In this document: positions 34,462 through 43,906 of the stretch, one piece after another
How the letters are laid out: each line of letters starts with the position of its first letter
Numbering within the stretch: position 1 is the first letter of the stretch
Source of the DNA: Ceratopteris richardii
Lineage: Eukaryota > Streptophyta > Polypodiopsida > Polypodiales > Pteridaceae
Assembly: GCA_020310875.1 (NCBI GenBank)
Contig: CM035413.1
Location: 168,108,996 to 168,172,995, forward strand
Length of the DNA stretch: 64,000 bases
Direction: 5' to 3'
Translations under genes and position numbers: made by a program
Notes under the pieces: generated by a model
The model's input: the letters and a program-made list of their open reading frames with translations, nothing else
What the model was told of the DNA's origin: nothing
Database searches by the model: none

Positions 34462-34910
34462 GAGGAACAATGGGAGGACTTTGCTTACAAAGGAAATCTA
34501 TTACAAAACTGAAATCTACAAGAAGTTCACCTGAAAAATGAGCTCTCTAGCTCTTTTTATAGGTTTTTGACTAGTTTTGGTCCTCTCCAGACCTAGTGTT
34601 CAGCCTAGTTAAAAATTAGGTTCTAGGGCTTATTTGAGTGCTCAAACGAAGTCTAAAAATTATGAAAATTGGTACGATGGTACTTCTAATGCTCCTCAAG
34701 CTCGAGGACTCCTCAGCTTGCACAAAATGGAGCTACAAAAATAGAAAATGGTATTTACAATGGTTTTAGTGATGGAAATCACTATTTTTGTAGGGGATTC
34801 TTCTAAAAAGTTGACATGTACTTCTTGGAGCTCCCTACTTGCTCCTTCTTCTTGTGTGTCCACCTCTTAGATGTGCTCCTATGCTTTGTCCTTGACCTTC
34901 AGCTTCAACA
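34462..34910 (-). mobile_element. Partial 5' LTR of element D (449 bp)
   Basis: It aligns without gaps of note to 30371-30819, including TATA at about 34554-34563. The final 160 bp (U5 side) and the PBS are absent and the repeat array begins. Such an element could not prime normal cDNA synthesis unless the loss happened after insertion. Confidence 0.9.
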
Positions 34911-34915
34911 TGTCG
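34911..34915. repeat. Target-site duplication of element D, right copy
   Basis: TGTCG, pairs with 30204-30208. Confidence 0.93.
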
Positions 34916-36361
34916 GTTCGATGAATAACTTCATAATTGAACTCCTGTAATAGTAAAACCCATCGTGCCAATCTACCACCTAAATGCTGCTGCCAAACCA
35001 AGTACACCAGTGCAGCATGGTTCACATGGAAAGTAAATTTACCGCCCAGCAAGTAATGCCAAAATTTCTTAACAGAGTGTACCAAACCAAGACATTCGCG
35101 TTCTGTCACAGAGTAATTTTTCTCCGCAGGAGCTAATCGGCGGCTCACATAGTATATAGGCCGAAACCATTTGTCAATTTGTTGCATGAGGACACTACCA
35201 ATCGCAATATCTAACGCATCCACGAAGACATGGAACGGTCATTCCCAATCAGGTGGTTGCAGGATCAGGGCCTGCATCAATAGACTTTCAACCGATCAAA
35301 TGCACTTTGGCACTCTAGAGTCCATTCGTACTTCCGCGGAGTGCTAGTCATAAGCCGATTAAGTGGTGTCGCTTAATGGGCTAACCACCATAAATGTCTG
35401 CCATGCCACCGGATTTGGCCAAGAAAGTGCATAACTTCTTTCGGTGTCTTTGGGACTAGGGCCTCCAATACGGCTGCTACTTTATCCGGATCTACCTGTG
35501 TTCCTTGTTTAGAAATAATATGGCCAAGCAGTTACCACAGGAGACCGCAAAAACTGATTTGGTAGGATTCAAACATAATCAATACTCTCGACATGTTTCA
35601 AAACAGCACCGTAAATGGTACAGGTCCGCTGAAATGGCTCCAAATAAGGAAAAATCATCCAAATATACTTGCATAAATGTGGTCAAGTAAGGTGAAAAGA
35701 CTTCCTGCATGCATCTTTGGAATGTACTCGGGGCATTCCGTAAACCAAACCACATTACGGTGCAAGCATAGACCCCCCAATTACTGATGAATGTTGTCTT
35801 TAGTATATCCTGTTCTGCCATCCTCACTTGATTATATCCACTGTAGCCATCCAGAAAAGAATACATTTCATGACTTGCTACCCTGTCGAGCATTGTATCT
35901 AGAAAGGGGAGAGGGAACGGATCCGGTACCGTGGCTGCATTAAGTTTCCGGTAATGAACACAAATGCATAATTGTTTATTTTTCTTCGGCACTATCACTA
36001 TTGGTGATATCCACTCAGCATGCTCAATTGGCACAATAAATCCCACCTTCAATAAACGATCAAGTTCAGCCTTCACCTGTGCCGCATAATTAGGGTTCAT
36101 CCTATAACTAGGTTGTTTGGTAGGCCTCACATCGGGTTTTAGTACCACTCGATGTTGATAAATCCGTGGGTCAAGGCCCTTCATGTCTCTATAATCCCAA
36201 GCGAAGATGTCTGTGAATTCACACAGGAGTTGTACCAAATCTTCTTGGAATTTCTCTACTAATCTGGCCCTAATTTTGACTGGCCTCGGGTTGACTGTAT
36301 CTCCCAAATTGTATGTTACCAACTGATCCTCTGGTACATAAAACTGTCGAGGCCTTGCCAA
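34916..36361 (-). pseudogene. RT and first part of RNase H of element K
   Basis: The frame from 36361 to 35579 holds the RT: DIFAWDYRDMKGL, SPIVIVPKKN, SFLDGYSGYNQV and the catalytic YLDD (minus strand, about 35650-35670). It stops at CREY. From 35578 to 35224 the thumb and connection region is broken by several stops and frame changes. RNase H resumes at 35223 (MDALDIAIGSVL, TERECLGLV, NHAALVYLV, ARWVLLLQEFNYEV) and is cut at 34916 by element D. This is typical plant gypsy RT; the gene is dead. Confidence 0.88.
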
Positions 36362-37252
36362 GTCATCAGCTGGCTACAATAGTTCTTGTAAGGTCAATTC
36401 ATCCATAATCATATCGGCATCTACTACTACTTCTTCGGTTAGTGGCGCGATCGTACAAACTGCCGGACTCTAGGTGTCTGCTACCGATTGTAAGTCTACA
36501 GTACCTAATGAGATGAGATCCTTATTGGTTTGAAGGAAAGCTTCCTCCTCATCATCAGACAACCCATCTAACATATGGACTGGCTCCGCTACATATGGTT
36601 GTGCATGAAGATCACAAGGTTGCATAGCGTCCAATTTAACTACATATTTCCGGTGATTGTCTTTGAAAATTAACTCTTGAGCTGACCAATCCTGTACGAC
36701 TTTGGCTTGCTTTAGCCATGGTCGACCGAAGAGTAAGTTGTAATCGAGGCTAGATTCGGGTAGCTCTAGAACTACAAAAGTCATTTTAAATGTGGTTCCC
36801 TGCAGGGTTATCGGGATATTACGTACTAAGCCCACCGGATGGACTCGTGATTGATCTACCATTCGCACAAAGAACTGCACTGGTTCAATTTGGGTCCAAC
36901 CCAGTTTCTTACAGAATGCAGTTGTTGCAATATTCACACCAGACCCGCCATCAATTAAAACTTGGGTAATCTTCTGGTTTTTATACCAAGCGGTAATCAG
37001 TGGGACTGAATGATCCACCGTAGAATCCAGCTCCGGTTGTATGGTCACAGTCGCTAGAGTACATGAAGGTCCGGGACTAACCTGATGTTGGAATTGCTGC
37101 CGTACTCTTGGAACTAAGGCGAGAAATTGTCCCAAAGGGAGTGTGATTGAAGCCTTAGATAGAACGTCCCATACCTGATCTGTTTGGGCTATGGTCATCA
37201 CCGATTCTAGTGGTGATGCTAATGTTGTTGGGGCAGAGTTCTGTTCATTCAA
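36362..37252 (-). pseudogene. Protease region of element K
   Basis: The same frame as the downstream RT, separated from it by TAG codons at 36470-36472 and near 36374. The retropepsin is clear: VLIDGGSGVNIATT (catalytic Asp-Gly-Gly as in many plant gypsy proteases) and DYNLLFGRPWL. It sits between gag and RT, which is the canonical place. This makes the post-integrase protease-like domain of family B stand out. Confidence 0.85.
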
Positions 37253-38740
37253 TCTTGCCTATGGCAGAGGGACCTGTGTTATCGGAATTGGATCAGGAAA
37301 CACAGTCAGCTCCTTAGCTGTCCATTAACTAGCCTTTGCAAACATCCGCTGCTGCTCACGAATTCTAGGCTCGAAAACTTCAGCTGCTGGTTGCAACTGT
37401 TTACCTGATCTTGTCTGTACCACGATTGCTTGTGACTCAATTGGGGAGATACAAACCATGTTAGTCATCAGATTTTCTCGTTCCTTCTTCCTTTTGTCGT
37501 ACGTTGTTGCTTCCTTGCAAAACCTACGGATATGGCCAACCTCGCCACAAAAATGACACCGAGGGGGTGGGAGGGAAGTACCTTTCGCCGATGTACCTGC
37601 CTGCCATCAGGAAGATTGGCATGTGCCGGAGGGAGCTGTCGCAAATGAGTTCTGAACAATGTCGCATACTCCTGAACACTCTTGTGTGGTTTTCTGTCGA
37701 TTGTTTTGCAAATAGTCAAAGATTTCTATAGGATTCTTCTTCAAACAAAACCTATGTAAGAACGTGTCTCTCACATCATCATAGTTACCGAAATGATTAA
37801 TATCATATTTAGTCAACCACCTTGCTGCTTCATTAACCAATGTGGCCTGAAATACAATGGCCTTGTACGCCGGATCCGGTGGATAATTCAACACTACATA
37901 ACTGATCTCGAATATGCGAACATGTGCATCGGGGTCATCTCTCGGAAATCCATTGAATTTTGTATATGTCACTCTGGTTGGAATCGGTCGAGATGGAATG
38001 ATTGGCTGTGGCTGCTGCTGTTGCTGCTGCTGAAACTGCGGTTGCGGCTGTGGAGGTGTTTGCTGCTGTGACTGTGAACCACTCATGGTGCTATTGTGGG
38101 TAGAATTGTTGTTATCTGTATGTTGAGGGGGTGTCTCTTGTCCTCCAAAATCTGTATTATCAGCTTGCTCTCTTGTCGGTTCAAAAAGGTCGTTGAATCT
38201 CTTACTTATCTCCAAATCAAATAGCCTGTCCTCAGCTTTGGTATCGAAATTAGGTAAGCTTGCCCCAAAAAGTGGTGAACGTAATAAGGGTCCACCAGGC
38301 AGCACCACACTATCACTAAAAAATTTTAAATTCCCACCAAATGGTACCGAACTTCCACCGGAACTTCGCGAACTTTCACCGAACCAAGTTACCTTTTCAC
38401 CGGAAACGATCTCACTTGGTAACACAACTTTATCACCGAAAATGGTCGAATTCTGACCAGATAGTGCCGGACTAACTCAGCACTGCATCTCTGCACAACC
38501 AGGCATCACTGTACCTTCTCCAAGAAGTATCGGATTCACAGTGGAATTCACCGGAATCGCATCATGTGTCACCGAACTAGCACCGGAATCACTACTGACT
38601 GGCTCCGATCCTTCTGCAACTGGACTTAGTTGGCCTGCACTTCTACCACCTGGGGGTGTCCCTAATAAATTTGGAACTGCCCAAGGATGTTGATCTCTCC
38701 TATACTTTGGATAGGACTCGCCGGAACGAGTAACCGACAT
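37253..38740 (-). pseudogene. gag of element K
   Basis: It starts at ATG 38740 (MSVTRSGESYP), about 90 bp inside the PBS. A TGA at 38477-38479 is followed by the same frame. A Gln/Pro-rich segment lies near 38000-38080, then a capsid-like domain (TKFNGFPRDDPDAHV to FCLKKNPIEIFDYLQ). Frameshifts at about 37610-37720 lead to a second frame with the knuckle CHFCGEVGHIRRFC (CX2CX4HX4C, near 37550). Further stops lie at about 37260 and 37326. Gag is therefore clearly inactive. Confidence 0.82.
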
Positions 38741-38828
38741 ATATCACTTCTTCAACTAGCGGTTACTATTCACCACTGCTTGCCTTGCGTATTACTCTTC
38801 CCTTACTGATTATTCCTAATTTTCCATC

Positions 38829-38846
38829 TTCCCACAGACGGCGCCA
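38829..38846 (-). promoter_or_regulatory. Primer-binding site of element K
   Basis: TGGCGCCGTCTGTGGGAA on the minus strand, one base inside the LTR. It differs from the PBS of elements A, F and M after the first nine bases, so a different tRNA primer is likely. Confidence 0.85.
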
Positions 38847-38847
38847 G

Positions 38848-39271
38848 TGTTAAAAGCACTTCTGTCAAGTCACTTCTAATCTCGTTTCGGGTTCTTGGGG
38901 ATGGTTAGGGTTCTGACAGTGCAGAGGCCCTTTATTTAAATTTTCCCAAATTACTCTTTAACTAGGCAGTAACTATACTTTCAAGACAGTAATTTCCGCT
39001 ACACAGTTACTATGTTCCAGTGGCGATTATCTTTACACAGTAACTTATTGCGCGAATTAACAATCACACAGTCACACAGACTTATTAATGTGAATGTAAC
39101 ATTACTGTGTTGATAATGACTCACTGCAACTCAACAAGAACAGAATAACAATACTCAGATATCAGCAAATCTGCACACGATCTTCCCGGCACAGTCGCCT
39201 AGACAGAGTCTGGCGAACCCGTCTCTCCTCTGCTGAAGAACACCGTAATGCCTTTTCATTAATGGATAACA
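38848..39271 (-). mobile_element. 5' LTR of element K (424 bp)
   Basis: Inverted ends TGTTA/TAACA on the minus strand, with the PBS adjacent. No second copy in the window. Right flank ACTAT (39272-39276) is the candidate target duplication. The flank is ORF2 sequence of element E, so K inserted into E. Confidence 0.82.
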
Positions 39272-39292
39272 ACTATTCGCTACGCCGTTTCG

Positions 39293-41973
39293 ATGCGTGC
39301 GACTATGGAAAATAAAATTACATTACTCCCATCCGGCGGCCTAACAGAAGCCATGGAGGAAACTCACAAGTTCATGGAAGGACAGATCAATCTGTCGGTT
39401 CAAGGGCATCATTACCATCAAGCTCATACGGCATCTATGCCAGGAAAGAGACTAACCAAGTTCCACCGATATAAAGAATTGGGGTTAGTCAATTCTAGCT
39501 CTTCATCTAAAATCCAAGAGGAACATGAACCATCAACTATGAATGTCGACATCCGGAGTGAATCAAACGATGATGATAATTCGGATGAAATAAATCAATT
39601 CAAGAAGTAGAAAGCAAAAAGTTAGATCAAGTACCAGATGCTACCTTCGAAGATGGAAAAAAAGAAAAGCCAACAAAAGAGGATGCACACACATTAAAAA
39701 TGAATGACACTATGAAGATTTTAAAGGAAGAGAAAACACAAGAAGAAATGGAAGAACAAGAATCATTCATGCATATAAAGATAGTGGTAGAGCCTTCACT
39801 TCTGAATGTGACTTTTCAAAGAAGTGCTACTAAGTCTACTACATATAAAGAAGAAGAACATCAAATTTAGCTACAAATCAGACAACCAAATAACGAGACA
39901 ATACATATTGACAAGGGAAAGCATGTACAAACAAGTGAGGAACCAAGCATACCCAAAACATGGCTCAATGTGGACGTGGTGCACCTAAATCGTGTAGTGA
40001 AACAAATGATCCAGACAGCCATGGACACCCAACAACAGCTCATGGAAGCAGATAGCAATTAGACAAAGCATTAGTAGAGAGAAATCAATTCAAGATGCTA
40101 AGTGAAGAGCTATCTACTAGAGTATTGCATGCTCAACAGGCACTTACAAATAAAGAACAAGAAACAAAGGAAGCTATGGAAAGATGAAAATTACTAACCG
40201 AAGAAAATCAGAAGATGTAATATCAGCTTAAGGAGCTTCAAGACAAATATGTAGCCAATGAGGCCGAAAAGGTACATATAACCAATAAAAAAAAATCTTA
40301 GAAGCTCAGATAAAAGTATACATGGACGAGGCAGACAACCTGAGAAACATGAATAAAGAATTAACGAATGCAATCCTGCTTAACCAACCACTTGAAGTGC
40401 CAGAAGGTAACCAAAACAATACACAAGAAGATAGCCAAGTATGCAGATCAGCTAAAGCAAGAGCAAGCCTTAGAGAAGGATGGGAAAGAAATTATATGTA
40501 TGATACAAATGAGCTCAGAAAAAGTTGGAAAGATGTAGAAGCCAAAATCATAGAGCAATGTAAAGAAGATGTGGATCAAGTAGCTTTACTTGGTGAACGA
40601 CTCGTGCAAAGTAATAAAGCACTCACAATAGCTAATAAGGAAATAATTAAGAAAGATGCAATCATTGAAAGCCTATGGGCTCAATTACTATAGAGCAATC
40701 AAATGAGGACACTAGTAGTTCAAATCTCTCAAGCGGTTATTGTGGAGACTGAGGTACGTCCTCCTTCTCCCCCCATCCATAATTCACCAATACACATGGA
40801 AGAAGCAGAGAAAAGTGCAGATAGAAATACACGGCCTATTGCAAAACCAATCCAAAATGAGCGGGCACTATTGGTGTCCCAACTTACGGGACAATTTGAA
40901 GATCAAGTAGTAAAAGTTATGAAAGAAGTCAAAATCAAAAACAAAAATTTAGAGCAAATTGTGAAACCCTTCAGTGTATCATATGGCCTACTAAAAGAAG
41001 AAACTAGGCAATACATCAAGAAGACTACACAAAAAGAACCAGATCAAGACTTACAATTCAAAACAAATACATTCTCTTATACACAGGAAGAATTTGACAA
41101 AGCAGATCCGATCTGGAGATGTAAGTTTTTGGAAAAGAATCTGACTCTATGGGTGCATTGGGAATCGACACCTTATTTATTACAAGTAAACCCATCTTTT
41201 TTGCTTATACCACGAAGACGATCGTAGACGCAATTTTGGGAAGAACAATGCCAGGGCACACTCAATAACGAGGTGCTAAACTACCCACTATTACCAAGCC
41301 TGCCCCATAATTATTTACCTACCGAAGAATATATGGGGGGATCTAGCAATAAAATGAGGAATAAAGTGTTGAGTATGCTACTCACAGTTTTGAAAGTCTT
41401 CAAACATGCTCAATACACATTTTTGAACTTTATCGGCATTAATCGAGACTGATGCTCTACTTTTTTATCTCTCAATCACGCCTAGTCGACTTACCATCAC
41501 GGCCACATTTTTGAACTTTATCGGCATTAATCGAGACTGATGCTCTACTTTTTTATCTCTCAATCACGCCTAGTCCACTTACCATCACGACCACATTTTT
41601 GAACTTTATTGGCATTAATCGAGACTGATGCTCTACTTTTTTATCTCTCAATCACGCCTAGTCAACTTACCATCACGGCAAACATTTGGGAGGCACTTTT
41701 TATAGGGTTTTTTGAAATGGACTCAGAAATTTGTGTAAAAAGACTTCCAATTTAAATGCTCGATTGGTGGCCTATGAATTAAGCTTCTTTGTAGATCATC
41801 GACAGGCACCAAATGATGGAGTAAAATCAGCGCAATGGAAGGAATTCATGGTATGTGAAGCCAATTTATTGAATCAAAGAGAGCAAATAGCCATTCAGAC
41901 ATACTCACGTTGCCAATCAAAGCCTATCGAGGAGGATATAGTTGAGAAGGAGGGACGTGTGGAGGGAGAATGA
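39293..41973 (+). pseudogene. ORF2 relative of element E (coiled coil, PRRRS domain)
   Basis: Broken into several frames by stops and small indels. After an N-terminal acidic stretch the segment TWLNVDVVHLNRVVKQMIQ (about 39962-40020) matches TWLNVDVTHLKRVVKQMIQ in element L. A long coiled coil follows (40020-40680). The C-terminal part (about 41095-41400) reads WRCKFLEKNLTLWV, then LLIPRRRS, aligning with WRKNLLQQYPEMMSTWV and GLVPRRRSW of B1. Its end is disturbed by three 88-bp tandem repeats, and an 80-codon frame (41731-41973) may be the old C-terminus. Function unknown. I see no membrane segment. Confidence 0.68.
41416..41679 (+). repeat. Three 88-bp tandem repeats in element E
   Basis: Units at 41416, 41504 and 41592, each 88 bp. 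They start CACATTTTTGAACTTTAT and end TTACCATCACGGC, with very few differences. Because 88 is not a multiple of three, each added copy changes frame. The near-identity points to recent expansion inside an otherwise old pseudogene. Confidence 0.92.
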
Positions 41974-42532
41974 AGTAAGAGATGAAGAAGAAAGAAATCA
42001 AAAGAAAAATTGTTCAATAAAGATAACTCGCCCTCTGCCCAAAGCCCTGTAGGGGCACGCATCACGCTACAATGCAAAAGAAGGAGGTCCCAAAGGGTGT
42101 AGACAAAGATTAAACACAAGACCTTTGAAGCATCAACCAAAAGATAGAAATAGATGTAGTGCTTACCAAATGATGCATGCAGTGAAAAGAAGTAAACATG
42201 CTTCAACAATACAACAGGGTCAGATGCGTGAGAACAAAGATTTAATGGAAAGCCAAAAGTTAGAAATAGGTAGAGGTTGAAATGCAGAAAAGAGTGACTA
42301 AGATAGTCACATTCTTAGCCACTAGGTGCATGCATGGCAACCTGAATTATCACAACAACCCAGATGTATGAATGTAAGGAATATAAAGGGGATAACAGAA
42401 GCATAGGACTAAGGCTCAGATAAAGTAACAAATTATCTGATAGTCCTAGCCACTTTGTTGACCCCTAGGTGTGAAAAAACAATAAACATGCCACGTACAA
42501 AGACGCAAAGCCTATCAAGGGACCACAGAGAC
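41974..42532 (+). other. Non-coding segment of element E between ORF2 and PPT
   Basis: A-rich, purine-biased sequence with no open frame worth reporting and no recognisable motif until the PPT. Confidence 0.5.
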
Positions 42533-42546
42533 AAAGAGGGGGAGAG
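42533..42546 (+). promoter_or_regulatory. Polypurine tract of element E
   Basis: AAAGAGGGGGAGAG immediately before the LTR start. The tract before the 3' LTR of element M (49338-49350) is almost the same. Confidence 0.8.
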
Positions 42547-43410
42547 CGTTGCAGAGAAAAGGAGCACAAAGAAGGGACCCCAAAAATTTTCAAATTATAG
42601 GCATAAATTTTTTGCTTCAAGTTTCCATGAAATACCTCATGAAGCCATGTAAATGCACTAGAGGAGTCTGCATAAATCCCAATTATTGTAACATAATCCT
42701 TGTAACATAGTAGGAATTTAGTGTTTTTCAATAAAAGTGCTGGTCTCTTGTGTGAAAGGACCAATTCTAGGGCACATGTATACAAGTCACTTGGTGACTC
42801 TTGTAAAGAACTTTTTGCCATTGTGAAGAATTGAAGCTGATTTTTGAATTTGCCTCTTTCTAGTTGATTATCTTCTTCTCCAAGAGCTTGTGTGTGTGTG
42901 TGTGTCTCATGCTTGAAATGTGTGTGTAGGATTGTTGTCTATCACTTCCCTTCGTGTTTAACCTACTATAATGTGTGTGTGAGACTTGAGGAATTGTTGA
43001 GTGAGTGTTGGTTTTTCCCACCATTCACTATTTTGCTCATAACTTGAAGCACATTTGTCAGATTTGACTAAAACTTCCACCATTAGATGCGACTTGTTGA
43101 GAGATTTGAAATGAACCCACCATTGCTGACAGAAAAGTTTGAATTAGTGCTCATTATTGTAATAGGTATTCTGACGTGCATTTTTCAGAGGATTAGTGAG
43201 TCGGAGAGGTAGCTGAGACTAGTCACATGCATTGTAGCATAGGCACTTCACTTACCATCATCTGTGCACATGTCTTCATACACTTGATACCTCTAATCTC
43301 TCGGATTGATAATTAAACATGTATTAATCCACCACTATACACACTTGTGGGGCAATTGGGGTACAACCTGAGTCGACACAAGTCCCGAAGGCTTTAGGAC
43401 TTAAGTACAC
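42547..43410 (+). mobile_element. 3' LTR of element E
   Basis: It starts CGTTGCAGAG, a one-base decay of TGTTGCAGAG in the LTR of A, and ends near TACACA at 43409-43411. Shared blocks with 3931-4823 include GTGAAAGGACC, CTTTTTGCCATTGTGA, TCATAACTTGAAG and CTTCATACACTTGATA. It contains a TG microsatellite near 42889-42905. The two LTRs are clearly diverged, so they come from different insertions. Confidence 0.8.
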
Positions 43411-43570
43411 ACTCTAATACCACTAATGGAGAACTTTTGATCTCCAGTATCAAGTCTAACTTGATCAAACAACTCCTTTATATCAATTATAGACAATACT
43501 TTATAGAAACCATTGAAATCTTTCCAATTTTGAGATTGACACCTATCTCCTTCTTCAATTCTAAACTTCT
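43411..43570 (-). other. Remnant of a copia PBS and 5' LTR end
   Basis: CTCTAATACCACTAATGG at 43412-43429 reads TGGTATTAGAG on the minus strand, one change from the copia PBS TGGTATCAGAG. The following 140 bp would then be the end of that copia 5' LTR. No other part of this element is adjacent: E begins on one side and M on the other. Tentative. Confidence 0.4.
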
Positions 43571-43885
43571 ATAAAGAAGAGCCTCATTTGTAAAAAAAGG
43601 AGGTCCCTTGGCCATGGCCTTGGCCTCCATTTTGGTAATGGAAGAAGGTGTCATTTGGTTTCATCCAAATCCTTGTGTGCAATGGCGTTGGTCTTGGTGT
43701 ATGGATTTGCATGTGTGTGTGCATGGTTGGGAGGTTGTTCCCCTTTGCTCCTTGTGATGTTGGCCATTGTTGCCATTGCTCCATGAGCGTGGGTGAGCCT
43801 CTCCTCTCATTCTTTGCCCCAACTTGGAGAAGCTTCTCACTTCCATGTGAGGCAGTTAGAGTCTGTTGCTCCCCTTTTCTCAACA
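43571..43885 (+). mobile_element. Partial 5' LTR of element M
   Basis: It aligns to 49698-50012 at a constant offset of 6,127 bp with about ten mismatches, and ends CTCAACA. Similarity stops at about the TATA box of the 3' LTR, so the U3 part is missing. Antisense frames of about 130 codons in both LTR copies are non-genic. Confidence 0.82.
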
Positions 43886-43888
43886 ATT

Positions 43889-43906
43889 TGGCGCCGTTGC
43901 CGGGGA
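43889..43906 (+). promoter_or_regulatory. Primer-binding site of element M
   Basis: TGGCGCCGTTGCCGGGGA, three bases after the LTR end. Identical to the PBS of element A. Confidence 0.92.

Larger units (their letters stand above)
30209..34910 (-). mobile_element. Element D: non-autonomous LTR element with family-B LTRs
   Basis: 4,702 bp, flanked by TGTCG and inserted in the RNase H region of K. The 3' LTR (left) is complete. The 5' LTR (right) keeps its first 449 bp, then gives way to a repeat array. There is no RT, RNase H or integrase. The interior carries one decayed frame with a protease-like domain and the IWVPK-type motifs also seen in the pol tail of family B. It would depend on proteins made by an autonomous family-B element. 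Confidence 0.88.
29035..39271 (-). mobile_element. Element K: 3'-truncated Ty3/gypsy element, split by element D
   Basis: On the minus strand, from the right: 5' LTR (38848-39271), PBS, gag, protease, RT and most of RNase H (to 34916). Then D is inserted, and the end of RNase H and integrase follow (30203 to about 29035). No 3' LTR is seen because the element abuts B2. Order and motifs are those of a standard gypsy element (gag-PR-RT-RH-INT), in contrast to family B. Several stops and frameshifts show it is dead. Confidence 0.88.
39272..43410 (+). mobile_element. Element E: 5'-truncated element with ORF2 relative and Athila-like 3' LTR
   Basis: It consists of a decayed ORF2-type frame, a PPT and an LTR homologous to that of element A. 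The upstream part was displaced by the insertion of K at 39271. The ORF2 is related to that of element L (62658-64000) along its coiled coil and to that of B1/B2 at its C-terminus. This links Athila-like LTRs to the same unknown protein family. Confidence 0.78.

Noticed and set aside
39293-39610. Separate small gene of 105 codons at the K/E junction
   Set aside because: It is continuous with the degenerate ORF2 of element E and begins at the edge of K's LTR.
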